The position numbers and the translations under genes are program-made. A stretch of DNA of 8,613 bases from Erysipelotrichaceae bacterium (lineage in GTDB: Bacteria > Bacillota_I > Bacilli_A > Erysipelotrichales > Erysipelotrichaceae). This document shows positions 1 through 5,536 of this stretch, in pieces (the stretch's first letter is position 1; each line of letters starts with the position of its first letter). A model generated the notes under the pieces. That model was not told the DNA's origin. It searched no databases and saw only the letters and a program-made list of their open reading frames with translations. The stretch lies in assembly GCA_030533035.1 (NCBI GenBank), contig JAUNJW010000080.1:1-8613 (forward strand), read 5' to 3'.

Positions 1-56
1 AGATCATCGGCGGCACAATCGGCGCTGTGTACGGTCTGACAATGAAGAGAAAATAA
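1..56 (+). CDS. C-terminal tail of a forward-strand gene (partial)
   Basis: The frame that begins at base 3 is open from the window edge and ends at TAA (54-56). It reads IIGGTIGAVYGLTMKRK, a glycine-rich hydrophobic stretch followed by a basic end. This looks like the end of a membrane-associated segment with a cytoplasmic positive tail. A bidirectional terminator starts 18 bp after the stop, which supports this as a true gene end. Only 17 residues are visible, so no family can be assigned. The other two forward frames are less convincing: one stops at once and the other does not end before the terminator. Confidence 0.5.
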   Translation, partial: IIGGTIGAVYGLTMKRK

Positions 57-73
57 TCTCTGGAAAACCGGAC

Positions 74-104
74 AAAAAATGGATTCGCCCTGAATCCATT
101 TTTT
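74..104. terminator. Bidirectional intrinsic terminator
   Basis: A 13-bp stem (74-86 pairs with 92-104) closes a 5-nt loop, GCCCT. The core is GGATTC/GAATCC, with an A-run on the left and a T-run on the right. It can therefore end transcripts from both directions. It lies between the end of the forward gene at 56 and the end of the reverse FRG gene at 121, exactly where convergent genes need one. Confidence 0.85.
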
Positions 105-120
105 CGTTTCAGACCGGGAA

Positions 121-942
121 TTACCCCGAGGTTACATAGTAATGGCGCTTGAGCCACTGGGACAGGCCGTCAAGACCCGGATATGTGATTCTTTCATTGA
201 CATTCATCTGGTCGAGCATATCCCTGATCCGCCAGATCAGCGACTTGTCGATGATGTATTTGACGGTATTCTCCGTGTTGTCATTGAGATACTGCTCAAT
301 CGTGCGGGTTCCGTCCGGTCTTTCGATTTCCCTCGGGATAATCGCGAAATTGGCATACTGGTTGATAATGCGCTGGTCAATCGACGGCGGTTCCATCAGA
401 ACCATCGCGTGGTCCTGCATGTCAAGATCGTACTCGGTCAGGGAACCGGTGCACCTCTGCAGCATCTCCACCGTAAACATATGGGCTCTGTCCTGGGCCA
501 GCACCCTTCTGTATTTGTCGGGCAGCTTGGCGTTGAGCTCATCGGCGTCGATCTTCCAGAGAACGGCGTTGCGGATGCCGAGCTTTTCCGGTTCGACGCT
601 GGTGGCGAAATGCAGGCCGATCAACGGCGAGTAAGTCCAGTCGAGCATTCTTGTCGGCAGGCCATGGTGCTGGCCGATAATCAGCTGCCGCCAGACGGAA
701 TTTTTCAGCAGGGGATCCTCAAAGGACGCGTATTTGGTAAAGCTTCTCAGTATTATGCTTTCCAGCTCGTTTTTCTTGGCCCCGCAGTTGCGGTAAAGGC
801 TGGTGGTCAGTTCCCATTTCTCGTTGTTGAGACCTTTGTACAGACTGCCTGAGCGGAACCGGTGCAGGTCTTTCTCCAGGGTCTGATCAAAGATGATCGG
901 CCCGAGTTCGTCAATTTTCGTGATGTGTCTGACTGTGATCAT
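121..942 (-). CDS. FRG domain-containing protein
   Basis: This 273-residue protein matches the FRG domain family, whose biochemical function is not established. The N-terminal FRG-type motif appears as a variant, YKG (about residues 36-38). The most diagnostic block is GQHHGLPTRMLDW (90-102), followed by SPLIGLHFA. A later R-I-I-N-Q-Y-A-N-F segment (191-199) fits the family's C-terminal conserved part. There is no signal peptide or membrane segment, so it is probably cytoplasmic. I start it at ATG 942 rather than at the GTG at 948, because the GTG overlaps the ribosome binding site GGAGG (948-952), which is well spaced from the ATG. It lies downstream of the CoA-transferase with no terminator between, but has its own -10 box. 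FRG genes occur in accessory and phage-linked regions; nothing here shows such a role. Confidence 0.88.
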   Translation of the reverse strand: MITVRHITKIDELGPIIFDQTLEKDLHRFRSGSLYKGLNNEKWELTTSLYRNCGAKKNELESIILRSFTKYASFEDPLLKNSVWRQLIIGQHHGLPTRMLDWTYSPLIGLHFATSVEPEKLGIRNAVLWKIDADELNAKLPDKYRRVLAQDRAHMFTVEMLQRCTGSLTEYDLDMQDHAMVLMEPPSIDQRIINQYANFAIIPREIERPDGTRTIEQYLNDNTENTVKYIIDKSLIWRIRDMLDQMNVNERITYPGLDGLSQWLKRHYYVTSG

Positions 943-952
943 AGGCACCTCC

Positions 953-970
953 GGCCATTATTATAGCAGG
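953..970 (-). promoter_or_regulatory. Extended -10 promoter of the FRG gene
   Basis: On the reverse strand CCTGCTATAAT (970-960) contains a consensus TATAAT preceded by the TGN extension. No good -35 hexamer is found at 16-18 bp. Transcription would start near 953, leaving a leader of only about 11 nt that begins at the ribosome binding site. It sits between the CoA-transferase stop and the FRG start. Confidence 0.6.
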
Positions 971-988
971 CTCTGCAAAACAGAAAAG

Positions 989-2341
989 TCACAGCGACTC
1001 CAGGCTGATTCTTCTGCCTTTGCGCCAGATGCCCTGCTTTTCAGCGGCTTCAATCAGCTCTTCGCGGAAATCGGGATGGGCAATGGAGATCAGCATCTCC
1101 GCCCTCTCCCATGTCGAGCGGCCGGCCAGGTTGACGGCGCCGTATTCCGTGACGACAAAATGATCCTGGCTGCGCGGGATCGTGACAATGTCCCCTTTGA
1201 AATACGGAACAATGCGGGAATGCACCTTTCCTTCCTTATCCGTAAAAGTGGAGGTCATGCAGGCAAAGGCCTTGCCGCCGCGGGACATCGCCGCCCCGGT
1301 CAGGTAATCAAGCTGGCCGCCGGTGCCGCTGATGTGGCGGAAGCCGGCGCTCTCGGCTCCGGTCTGGCCGTACAGGTCGATCGAGATGCAGTTGTTGATG
1401 GCGACCATGTTTTCCTGCAGGGCGATGACTTCGGCGGCGTTGACGAATTCAAGCGGCTCAACGATGACGGCGGGATTTTCATCCACCCAGTCATAGAGGG
1501 TCTGCGAGCCGAACACCATGCCGGTCACGCCCTTGTCGGGCTGGTAGGTTTTCCGTTTGTTGGTGAGCTTTCCCGCTTTGAACAGCTCGTAATACGCGTC
1601 GCCGCAGAGCTCTGTATGCATGCCGAGATCCTTCAGGTCAGAATCGCAGAGCATCTTTCCGACCACGTTGGGCAGGGCGCCGATGCCCAGCTGCAGCGTC
1701 GAGCCGTCCTTGATAAACGGCAGGACATGGCCGGCGATTTTTATATCCGTCTCTTTCGCCTCGGGGATCGGCAGCTGCGGCAGCGGCCCGTGCTCCCCTT
1801 CGACGATATAATCGACCTCGCTGATATGGATGCTTTCGCCGAAGCCGCCGTAAATCTTCGGCAGCCGTTCATTGATTTCAAGGATGACGACCTCCGCCTT
1901 GTCGAGGATGCCCTTGGCCACCCCGGTCGCGCAGGACAGATTGAAATAGCCGTGCCTGTCCATCGGCGTCACGCACATCATCGCCACGTTGACCGTCAGG
2001 AAGTGGCGGTAATACGGGACCACGTTGCGGAAGATCATCGGGATGTAATTGCATAATCCGCGGTCGGCCAGTTTTCTTTCATAGGCGGAGCAGTGCCAGG
2101 AATTGTAGATGAAATGTTCGCGGGAAGGATCGCACTCGGCGGTCATGACCGGTCCGAAGGCAAGATTGCCGCGGATTTTGACGTCGAAGAGTTCGTCCCT
2201 TCGTTTTGAAAGCGCCTCGTCGAGAAGCGTCGGAAAGCAGACGTTGGTGCAGTAATCCACCCAGTCGCCGCTTTTGACAATCTGAACCGCCTCCGCAGGT
2301 GTGCGCAGCTTGTCCATATATTCCTGCATGTATGTACCCAT
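989..2341 (-). CDS. Acetyl-CoA hydrolase/transferase family: butyryl-CoA:acetate or 4-hydroxybutyrate CoA-transferase
   Basis: This 450-residue protein is full length for the class. It would move CoA between acyl-CoA and a free acid such as acetate, the last step of butyrate formation in many gut anaerobes. Family hallmarks include SGDWVDYCTN (24-33), NSWH followed by ERK (80-90), PMDRHGYFN (126-134), the CoA-loop GIGALPN (219-225), LGMHTE (239-244) with E244 as the likely catalytic glutamate that forms the enzyme-CoA thioester, SGTGGQLDY (338-346), and the C-terminal VVTEYGAVNLAGRSTWERAE region (397-415). The similarity I recall to the Roseburia-type But protein is strong in the C-terminal half and weaker around residues 60-75 and 105-120. 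Butyryl-CoA specificity is therefore not certain; 4-hydroxybutyrate, propionate or succinate CoA-transferase are alternatives. The ATG is preceded by GGAG (2352-2349) at good spacing. It is probably its own transcription unit with possible read-through into the FRG gene. Confidence 0.9.
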   Translation of the reverse strand: MGTYMQEYMDKLRTPAEAVQIVKSGDWVDYCTNVCFPTLLDEALSKRRDELFDVKIRGNLAFGPVMTAECDPSREHFIYNSWHCSAYERKLADRGLCNYIPMIFRNVVPYYRHFLTVNVAMMCVTPMDRHGYFNLSCATGVAKGILDKAEVVILEINERLPKIYGGFGESIHISEVDYIVEGEHGPLPQLPIPEAKETDIKIAGHVLPFIKDGSTLQLGIGALPNVVGKMLCDSDLKDLGMHTELCGDAYYELFKAGKLTNKRKTYQPDKGVTGMVFGSQTLYDWVDENPAVIVEPLEFVNAAEVIALQENMVAINNCISIDLYGQTGAESAGFRHISGTGGQLDYLTGAAMSRGGKAFACMTSTFTDKEGKVHSRIVPYFKGDIVTIPRSQDHFVVTEYGAVNLAGRSTWERAEMLISIAHPDFREELIEAAEKQGIWRKGRRISLESL

Positions 2342-2353
2342 TATTTTTCTCCG

Positions 2354-2389
2354 GCAGTCACTGACTGCTTCATTGAGGGAATTGCCCTC
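2354..2389 (-). promoter_or_regulatory. Two inverted repeats in the CoA-transferase leader
   Basis: Between the promoter and the start codon lie two dyads. GAGGG/CCCTC (2375-2379 and 2385-2389) has a 5-nt loop. GCAGTCA/TGACTGC (2354-2360 and 2362-2368) has 7-bp arms around a single base, and it ends 2 nt short of the GGAG ribosome binding site. The second looks like a protein-binding operator, since its loop is too small for a relaxed RNA hairpin. The first could fold as an RNA hairpin near the 5' end. No known regulator is recognised. Confidence 0.45.
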
Positions 2390-2400
2390 TTTCCTGTTTC

Positions 2401-2411
2401 ATTGTAGCAGG
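2401..2411 (-). promoter_or_regulatory. Extended -10 promoter of the CoA-transferase gene
   Basis: CCTGCTACAAT on the reverse strand (2411-2401) gives -10 TACAAT with a TGN extension. At 17 bp the -35 (AGGCAA) is poor. The expected start near 2394 leaves a leader of about 53 nt. It lies just downstream of the DUF349 gene's terminator, as expected for a new transcription unit. Confidence 0.6.
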
Positions 2412-2442
2412 AAAAGGACGGCCTTGCCTGCTGTGCGGACAC

Positions 2443-2468
2443 AAAAAAGGAACACCGTGCGGTGTTCC
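2443..2468 (-). terminator. Intrinsic terminator of the DUF349 gene
   Basis: On the reverse strand GGAACACCG (2468-2460) pairs with CGGTGTTCC (2457-2449) around a 2-nt tip that probably opens to 4 nt. It is followed by six T (2448-2443). It begins 12 bp after the DUF349 stop codon and is a textbook intrinsic terminator. Confidence 0.9.
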
Positions 2469-2479
2469 CTGTAAAGCGC

Positions 2480-3844
2480 TTATTCAGCGATCTTTGCTTC
2501 GAGATCCTTGATCTCTTCCTGAAGCTTCTCGATTGTCTGCTTCTTTTCTTCGATTCTTGTCTGGATGCCGCGGATCTTTGTGTAGTCTTCCGTCTCGAAT
2601 TCCTGTTCGCCGAGTCTTTCAACTTCAGCGCGGATTGTCTTGATGGAATTCTGCTTTCTTTCGATGATCTCACGGAAACGGTTCAGACTGTCTTCATGCT
2701 TGGCATTCCAGAAGACTTCCTTGACTGCCTTGAAGGCATCCCAGAGCTTGTCATTCTCTTCCTTGCCGGCATTGCCTGCGGCCTTCCATTCCTTGTCGAG
2801 TTCCTTCATCTTCTCTGTGATTTCCTTGGAGAAGTTGTTCTGGTCGACAATTTCCTGTGCCTTGGCGATCAGGGCCTTCTTGGCTTCGACAGCGCTCTTT
2901 CTCAGGGCGTTTCTCTCATCGAAGAATGCCTGTCTCTTTTCGAAGAATTCTCTTCTGATGCCGTTGAACTGAGCCCACAGGTCATCATCCTTGTCACGGC
3001 CGGAGCTGCCGGCTGCTTTCCAGGAATTCATGAGATCGTTCATCTTGTCACCGGCCTGTTTCCAGTTCTTGACGCCGGCGAGAACCTGACCTGCTTCTTC
3101 GATCAGCTTCTTCTTTGTCTCTTCTGCCTTTGAGCGCATTTCATCGAGGTTGTCGAAGTAATTTCTGCGGGCTTCGTTGAACTGCTTTCTGGCGGCGGAG
3201 AACTGCTCCCAGAGAGCGTCGTCCTGGTCACCGGCGGAGCCGATTTCCTGCCATTCGTCCTGCAGATTGCGGAAGGCTTCCTGAGTCTTCTTCCATTCTG
3301 TGGAAACGGCCAGTTCAGCTGCTTCAGCGGCGAGCTTTGCCTTTTCTTCAGCGTTGGCCTTGTATCTTTCGAGTCTTTCGGTGAAGGAGGACAGAGCCTT
3401 TTCGAAACGTTCTGTATATTCCTTTTCCTTCGGTGTGCCCCAGTTCTTGATCGCTTCCCATTCAGCCTTGACAGCGTTGATCATGTCTTCGGTTGTGCCG
3501 GAGCTTCTTGTGACATCTTCAGCCTTGCGGCAGACAGCGAGCTTCGCACGGACATCGTTTTCCATTGCCTCAAGAGCGCCTTCTCCTGCCTCTGTGCCGT
3601 ATTCAGTCTGACCGCCGTCGCATGCCGGATGTGTCCAGACATACATTGTAGTTTCGCCGTCGTTGTCAACGCCGTACCAGCGGCCGCATCCGTCGACGCC
3701 TACTTCCTTCGGCTGAACGGGATTTCCGTTCTCATCCTGTGCACCGTAGAGCACTTCCACAACTTTGCCGCCGAATGTGTTGTGCGGCTTGATTGTGATT
3801 CTTGCAAACTTCTCTTCAAATCCAGGTAATGTTTTCCAATCCAT
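2480..3844 (-). CDS. DUF349 repeat protein
   Basis: This 454-residue protein has an N-terminal globular part (about 1-95) with several Trp and Cys residues. Tandem helical DUF349 repeats follow, then a C-terminal coiled coil (about 385-454, rich in Glu, Lys and Gln). Three repeats are clear, marked by DEWQEIG (196-202), NSWKAAG (273-279) and KEWKAAG (351-357). Each is followed by a D/E-rich loop and an LW pair at 211-212, 289-290 and 367-368, a period of about 78 residues. A degenerate fourth copy may begin near AEWEAIKNW (127-135). There is no signal peptide or membrane segment. The family's molecular function is not established. The start ATG follows GAGGGG with 6-nt spacing. Arg is mostly AGA and Lys mostly AAG, unlike the CGN/AGG mix of its neighbours, which suggests high expression. 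It is a single-gene unit ending in a strong terminator. Confidence 0.9.
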   Translation of the reverse strand: MDWKTLPGFEEKFARITIKPHNTFGGKVVEVLYGAQDENGNPVQPKEVGVDGCGRWYGVDNDGETTMYVWTHPACDGGQTEYGTEAGEGALEAMENDVRAKLAVCRKAEDVTRSSGTTEDMINAVKAEWEAIKNWGTPKEKEYTERFEKALSSFTERLERYKANAEEKAKLAAEAAELAVSTEWKKTQEAFRNLQDEWQEIGSAGDQDDALWEQFSAARKQFNEARRNYFDNLDEMRSKAEETKKKLIEEAGQVLAGVKNWKQAGDKMNDLMNSWKAAGSSGRDKDDDLWAQFNGIRREFFEKRQAFFDERNALRKSAVEAKKALIAKAQEIVDQNNFSKEITEKMKELDKEWKAAGNAGKEENDKLWDAFKAVKEVFWNAKHEDSLNRFREIIERKQNSIKTIRAEVERLGEQEFETEDYTKIRGIQTRIEEKKQTIEKLQEEIKDLEAKIAE

Positions 3845-3903
3845 ATTGAACCCCTCTGTGTATTCTATTCACGCTGCAGCATTTCTGTCTCACAGCTCAT
3901 CTA

Positions 3904-3914
3904 ATAATACTATA
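3904..3914 (-). promoter_or_regulatory. Candidate -10 region of the DUF349 gene
   Basis: The reverse strand reads TATAGTATTAT, holding overlapping -10-like hexamers (TATAGT, TAGTAT, TATTAT) in the AT-rich stretch about 60-70 bp upstream of the start codon. Possible -35 hexamers at 16-19 bp (such as TTAAGC or TAGTTA) match only half of TTGACA. The exact start cannot be chosen from sequence. Confidence 0.35.
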
Positions 3915-3951
3915 AAGTTGATGAAAAAGCTTAACTAAAAATACAACTTTA
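3913..3951. repeat. 8-bp inverted repeat TAAAGTTG/CAACTTTA
   Basis: The arms lie at 3913-3920 and 3944-3951, separated by 23 bp that include the palindrome AAGCTT. The dyad overlaps the candidate DUF349 promoter at and upstream of its -10 region. It could be an operator for a dimeric regulator. Chance occurrence in this AT-rich stretch cannot be excluded. Confidence 0.35.
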
Positions 3952-3978
3952 CGCATTAAAAGTAATAACTGTCCTTTA

Positions 3979-4011
3979 ATGGATGACTATTGTCCGCGAA
4001 ATGTCATCCAT
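3979..4011. repeat. 9-bp perfect inverted repeat ATGGATGAC/GTCATCCAT
   Basis: The arms at 3979-3987 and 4003-4011 are separated by 15 bp. The right arm ends 1 bp before a perfect DnaA-box-like 9-mer (4013-4021). It could be a cruciform, an RNA hairpin or a binding site. It has no U-run, so it is not a terminator. Confidence 0.45.
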
Positions 4012-4012
4012 C

Positions 4013-4239
4013 TTATTCACATCTGCGCATCCGGTGCGGAAACGTCTGAAGATTATCTGTCAGTCTGTCTTTTTCCACAGCGGCACTGACTGCCTTTTAC
4101 GCCTTCGGACACCTTTATGTCCTACGCGTTTCTGTCCTGCGTGCACAAGTGATTTCTGTCATTTTTCCTTGATCCGGAAAGTTTCGCGCGAAAAAAATTA
4201 ATGAAAGATTATTCATCCGTTCTTCACGTTTTTTACACA
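4013..4239 (+). promoter_or_regulatory. Cluster of DnaA-box-like sites with an 11-bp-phased repeat
   Basis: Three 9-mers fit TTWTNCACA exactly, all on the forward strand: TTATTCACA (4013-4021), TTTTCCACA (4071-4079) and TTTTACACA (4231-4239). The last is preceded by two 7/9 matches at an exact 11-bp step: TTATTCATC (4209-4217) and TTCTTCACG (4220-4228). By a simple equal-base estimate, about 0.03 perfect matches would be expected in this intergenic region. The phased part could instead be direct half-sites (TTCATC, TTCACG, TACACA) for a PhoB/PhoP-type response regulator. No dnaA, dnaN or other origin gene is near. Confidence 0.4.
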
Positions 4240-4248
4240 GACGTCAGA

Positions 4249-4254
4249 TATACT
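4249..4254 (+). promoter_or_regulatory. Candidate -10 box of the 125-aa gene
   Basis: TATACT lies 25 bp before the start codon, giving a start near 4261 and a leader of about 19 nt that includes the AGGAG site (4268-4272). No -35 hexamer of good quality lies at 16-18 bp. The phased repeat (4209-4239) occupies that place instead, which would suit an activator-dependent promoter. Confidence 0.35.
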
Positions 4255-4279
4255 TGGCATCAGTATCAGGAGCGTCATC

Positions 4280-4657
4280 ATGGAAAAAAGAATTCTCTCA
4301 ATGCGTCTGGACCTGCGCGAAGGATCCCAGGACGCTGTAGTCTCGGGCGAAGCGGTCGTCATTGACGGCGAGGCGAAAGTATTTCTGAATGTCAGCTGGG
4401 ATTCCGCCATAGCGGATGAACTGTCCATAGAAGTCAATGAATCATCCATCTCACGCATCATCACTTCCGAATCACCGGACGCCGCATCACTTCTGGAAAA
4501 AAGACGTTCCGGCATCATGTTCGACAGTATCGAAGCCGCGCTGGGCTCCAAATACGGAGCCGTCTACCGGCAGCTGATCACGCTGATTTCATCCGCAGTC
4601 AGAAATATCGCCTCCTTTACGGGCCGGGCGCCGCACTGGTACGCGCCGGCCGCCTGA
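4280..4657 (+). CDS. Hypothetical protein, 125 aa
   Basis: I do not recognise the family. The reading is supported by AGGAG (4268-4272) 7 nt before the ATG and by a terminator 3 bp after the stop. The predicted protein has an N-terminal part (about 1-55) with alternating hydrophobic residues typical of beta strands (for example DAVVSGEAVVIDGEAKVFLNVSW, residues 18-40) and a C-terminal part (about 67-112) that looks alpha-helical. It has no cysteine, signal peptide or membrane segment. It ends in a short Gly/Pro/Ala-rich tail containing HWYAP. It is alone in its transcription unit, the only complete forward gene in the window, and is divergent from the DUF349 gene. An open frame on the opposite strand (4213-4551) is treated as its shadow because it lacks a ribosome binding site. 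Confidence 0.7.
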   Translation: MEKRILSMRLDLREGSQDAVVSGEAVVIDGEAKVFLNVSWDSAIADELSIEVNESSISRIITSESPDAASLLEKRRSGIMFDSIEAALGSKYGAVYRQLITLISSAVRNIASFTGRAPHWYAPAA

Positions 4658-4660
4658 GAA

Positions 4661-4690
4661 AAAGAAAAACGGATTGATCCGTTTTTTCTT
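4661..4690. terminator. Bidirectional intrinsic terminator
   Basis: AAAAACGGAT (4665-4674) pairs with ATCCGTTTTT (4677-4686) across a tight TG tip. The stem can extend through AAAG/CTTT with one extra T. The flanking A- and T-runs make it work from both sides. It separates the end of the forward 125-aa gene (4657) from the end of the reverse methyltransferase gene (4706). Confidence 0.88.
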
Positions 4691-4705
4691 TGCATGGACT
4701 TCCTG

Positions 4706-5512
4706 TTATTTCTTTCCGTACAGGATGGCCGAGCCTTTCAGCATCAGCACCGCCGCTTCTTTTTCCGTCATGAACTTTCCCCGGTCCGTCGGGATCATTT
4801 CCACGTGTTCATATCCTTCCTGCCGCAGCTGGTCCATGAATTTCCCCATATCACCATAGCGCTGCCTGGACATGATGTCATGGATGGCGAAGACGCCGCC
4901 CTTCTTCAGTGTCCGCAGGGTTTCCCGCAGCAGCTTCTGCTTATTGTGTCCGGCGATGTTGTGGTAGACATAGTTGCTGGTGACGGCGTCGAAGGTTTCA
5001 TCCGCGAAATCCAGATGAACGGCATTGCCTCTGCGGAATTCTGTATTATTCACGCCTTCGGCGGCAGCGTTGTCTTCACATTTCTGCTTTGAGAAATTGC
5101 TGTATTCGGGGCCCCAGGTATCGATGCCGGTGACTTTCGCGCCCGGATTGCGCTTGGCGCAGGCAATGGCCAGGGCACCTGATCCGCAGCCGACGTCGAG
5201 GATTTTCCCGCCTTCCGGGATGCCGCTGATGTAACCGGCAGTTCCCTCGATGATCTGCTTTGAAAGTCTTCTTGTCCCGTCATAGGAAAACTGGTTTTTG
5301 GCGTAAACACACCATAATCCGAACGCGCCGAAGCCGGCGGCGCCGAGGGTCAGGCCTGTTTTCACGCATGTTCTCAGCAGCGGCTTTCCGTTTTTCAGCA
5401 CTTTGCCGGAAACAAGCGCCGCGGCCGCGAAGGCTGCCGTGCCGGCCGCCATCCCGTAAATCATACTGTCGGGAATCCAGTTGCTGTAATCAGCTTTTCT
5501 GTTTTCAGTCAT
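4706..5512 (-). CDS. Class I SAM-dependent methyltransferase with N-terminal membrane anchor
   Basis: This 268-residue protein has two predicted hydrophobic segments (about 19-36, rich in Ala and Gly, and about 49-71). A methyltransferase domain follows. SAM-binding motif I is ILDVGCGSGALAIACA (104-119), the acidic residue after strand 2 lies in GIDTW (D131), and motif IV-like FDAVTSNYVYHNI (174-186) and LKKGGVFAIHDIM (202-214) follow. The catalytic part resembles Methyltransf_11/UbiE-like enzymes; the substrate cannot be predicted. The anchor suggests it works at the membrane's inner face, perhaps on a lipid or quinone-like substrate, but this is inference. I start it at ATG 5512; an in-frame TTG at 5521 lies too close to the ribosome binding site (GGAGG, 5525-5529). 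Even so, the spacing to the ATG is rather long, about 10-12 nt. It is the second gene of an operon, 24 bp after the preceding methyltransferase. Confidence 0.85.
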   Translation of the reverse strand: MTENRKADYSNWIPDSMIYGMAAGTAAFAAAALVSGKVLKNGKPLLRTCVKTGLTLGAAGFGAFGLWCVYAKNQFSYDGTRRLSKQIIEGTAGYISGIPEGGKILDVGCGSGALAIACAKRNPGAKVTGIDTWGPEYSNFSKQKCEDNAAAEGVNNTEFRRGNAVHLDFADETFDAVTSNYVYHNIAGHNKQKLLRETLRTLKKGGVFAIHDIMSRQRYGDMGKFMDQLRQEGYEHVEMIPTDRGKFMTEKEAAVLMLKGSAILYGKK

Positions 5513-5536
5513 TGTTTTCAATCTCCTCCGGTTTAT

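Larger units (their letters stand above)
3845..4279. other. 435-bp divergent intergenic region with dyads and DnaA-like boxes
   Basis: No convincing gene lies here. The 72-codon open frame at 3983-4201 has no ribosome binding site and an unlikely Cys/Phe-rich composition. The left part (about 3900-3970) is AT-rich. The region must hold the promoters of the DUF349 gene (reverse) and the 125-aa gene (forward). It also contains several inverted repeats, a possible hairpin at 4059-4090 (GTCAGT+CTGT pairing with ACAG+ACTGAC, with a 4-nt bulge), a smaller hairpin GGACA/TGTCC (4107-4122) and a perfect 12-bp palindrome TTTCGCGCGAAA (4182-4193). A small RNA is possible, but no clear promoter-terminator pair for one was found. 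Confidence 0.6.

Noticed and set aside
121..948. FRG plus AAA ATPase as parts of one defence island
   Set aside because: They are more than 5 kb apart, in different transcription units with metabolic genes between. There is no nuclease, toxin, integrase or other defence marker.
971..988. Terminator between the CoA-transferase and FRG genes
   Set aside because: Only a 4-bp TCTG/CAGA stem can form and no U-run follows on the reverse strand.
893..2056. 387-codon forward open frame opposite the CoA-transferase gene
   Set aside because: It is antisense to a clearly recognised enzyme and arises from the GC-biased codons of the real gene. Its own translation shows no family motif.
2468..2484. Possible cre (catabolite) site around AAGCGCTT at the end of the DUF349 gene
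   Set aside because: The symmetric core is there, but spacing and the central CG do not fit the 14-bp cre consensus. It lies over the stop codon upstream of a terminator, away from any promoter.
2462..3133. Forward open frame rich in Leu, Phe and Asp opposite the DUF349 gene
   Set aside because: Its hydrophobic look comes from reading Lys/Glu codons of the coiled-coil gene on the other strand; it has no supporting start signals.
3983..4201. 72-codon forward open frame in the intergenic region
   Set aside because: It has no ribosome binding site, an erratic Cys/Phe/Arg-rich composition and no recognisable family. It overlaps the dyads and boxes better explained as regulatory DNA.
3845..4279. 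Chromosomal replication origin
   Set aside because: Three perfect DnaA-like boxes are present, but no dnaA, dnaN, recF, gyrB or rpmH gene is near and no convincing DnaA-trio run follows the boxes. A DnaA-binding cluster is the most I can propose.
4213..4551. Reverse open frame opposite the 125-aa gene
   Set aside because: The forward gene has AGGAG at good spacing and a terminator right after its stop. The reverse frame is Ser/Met/Arg-rich with no ribosome binding site.
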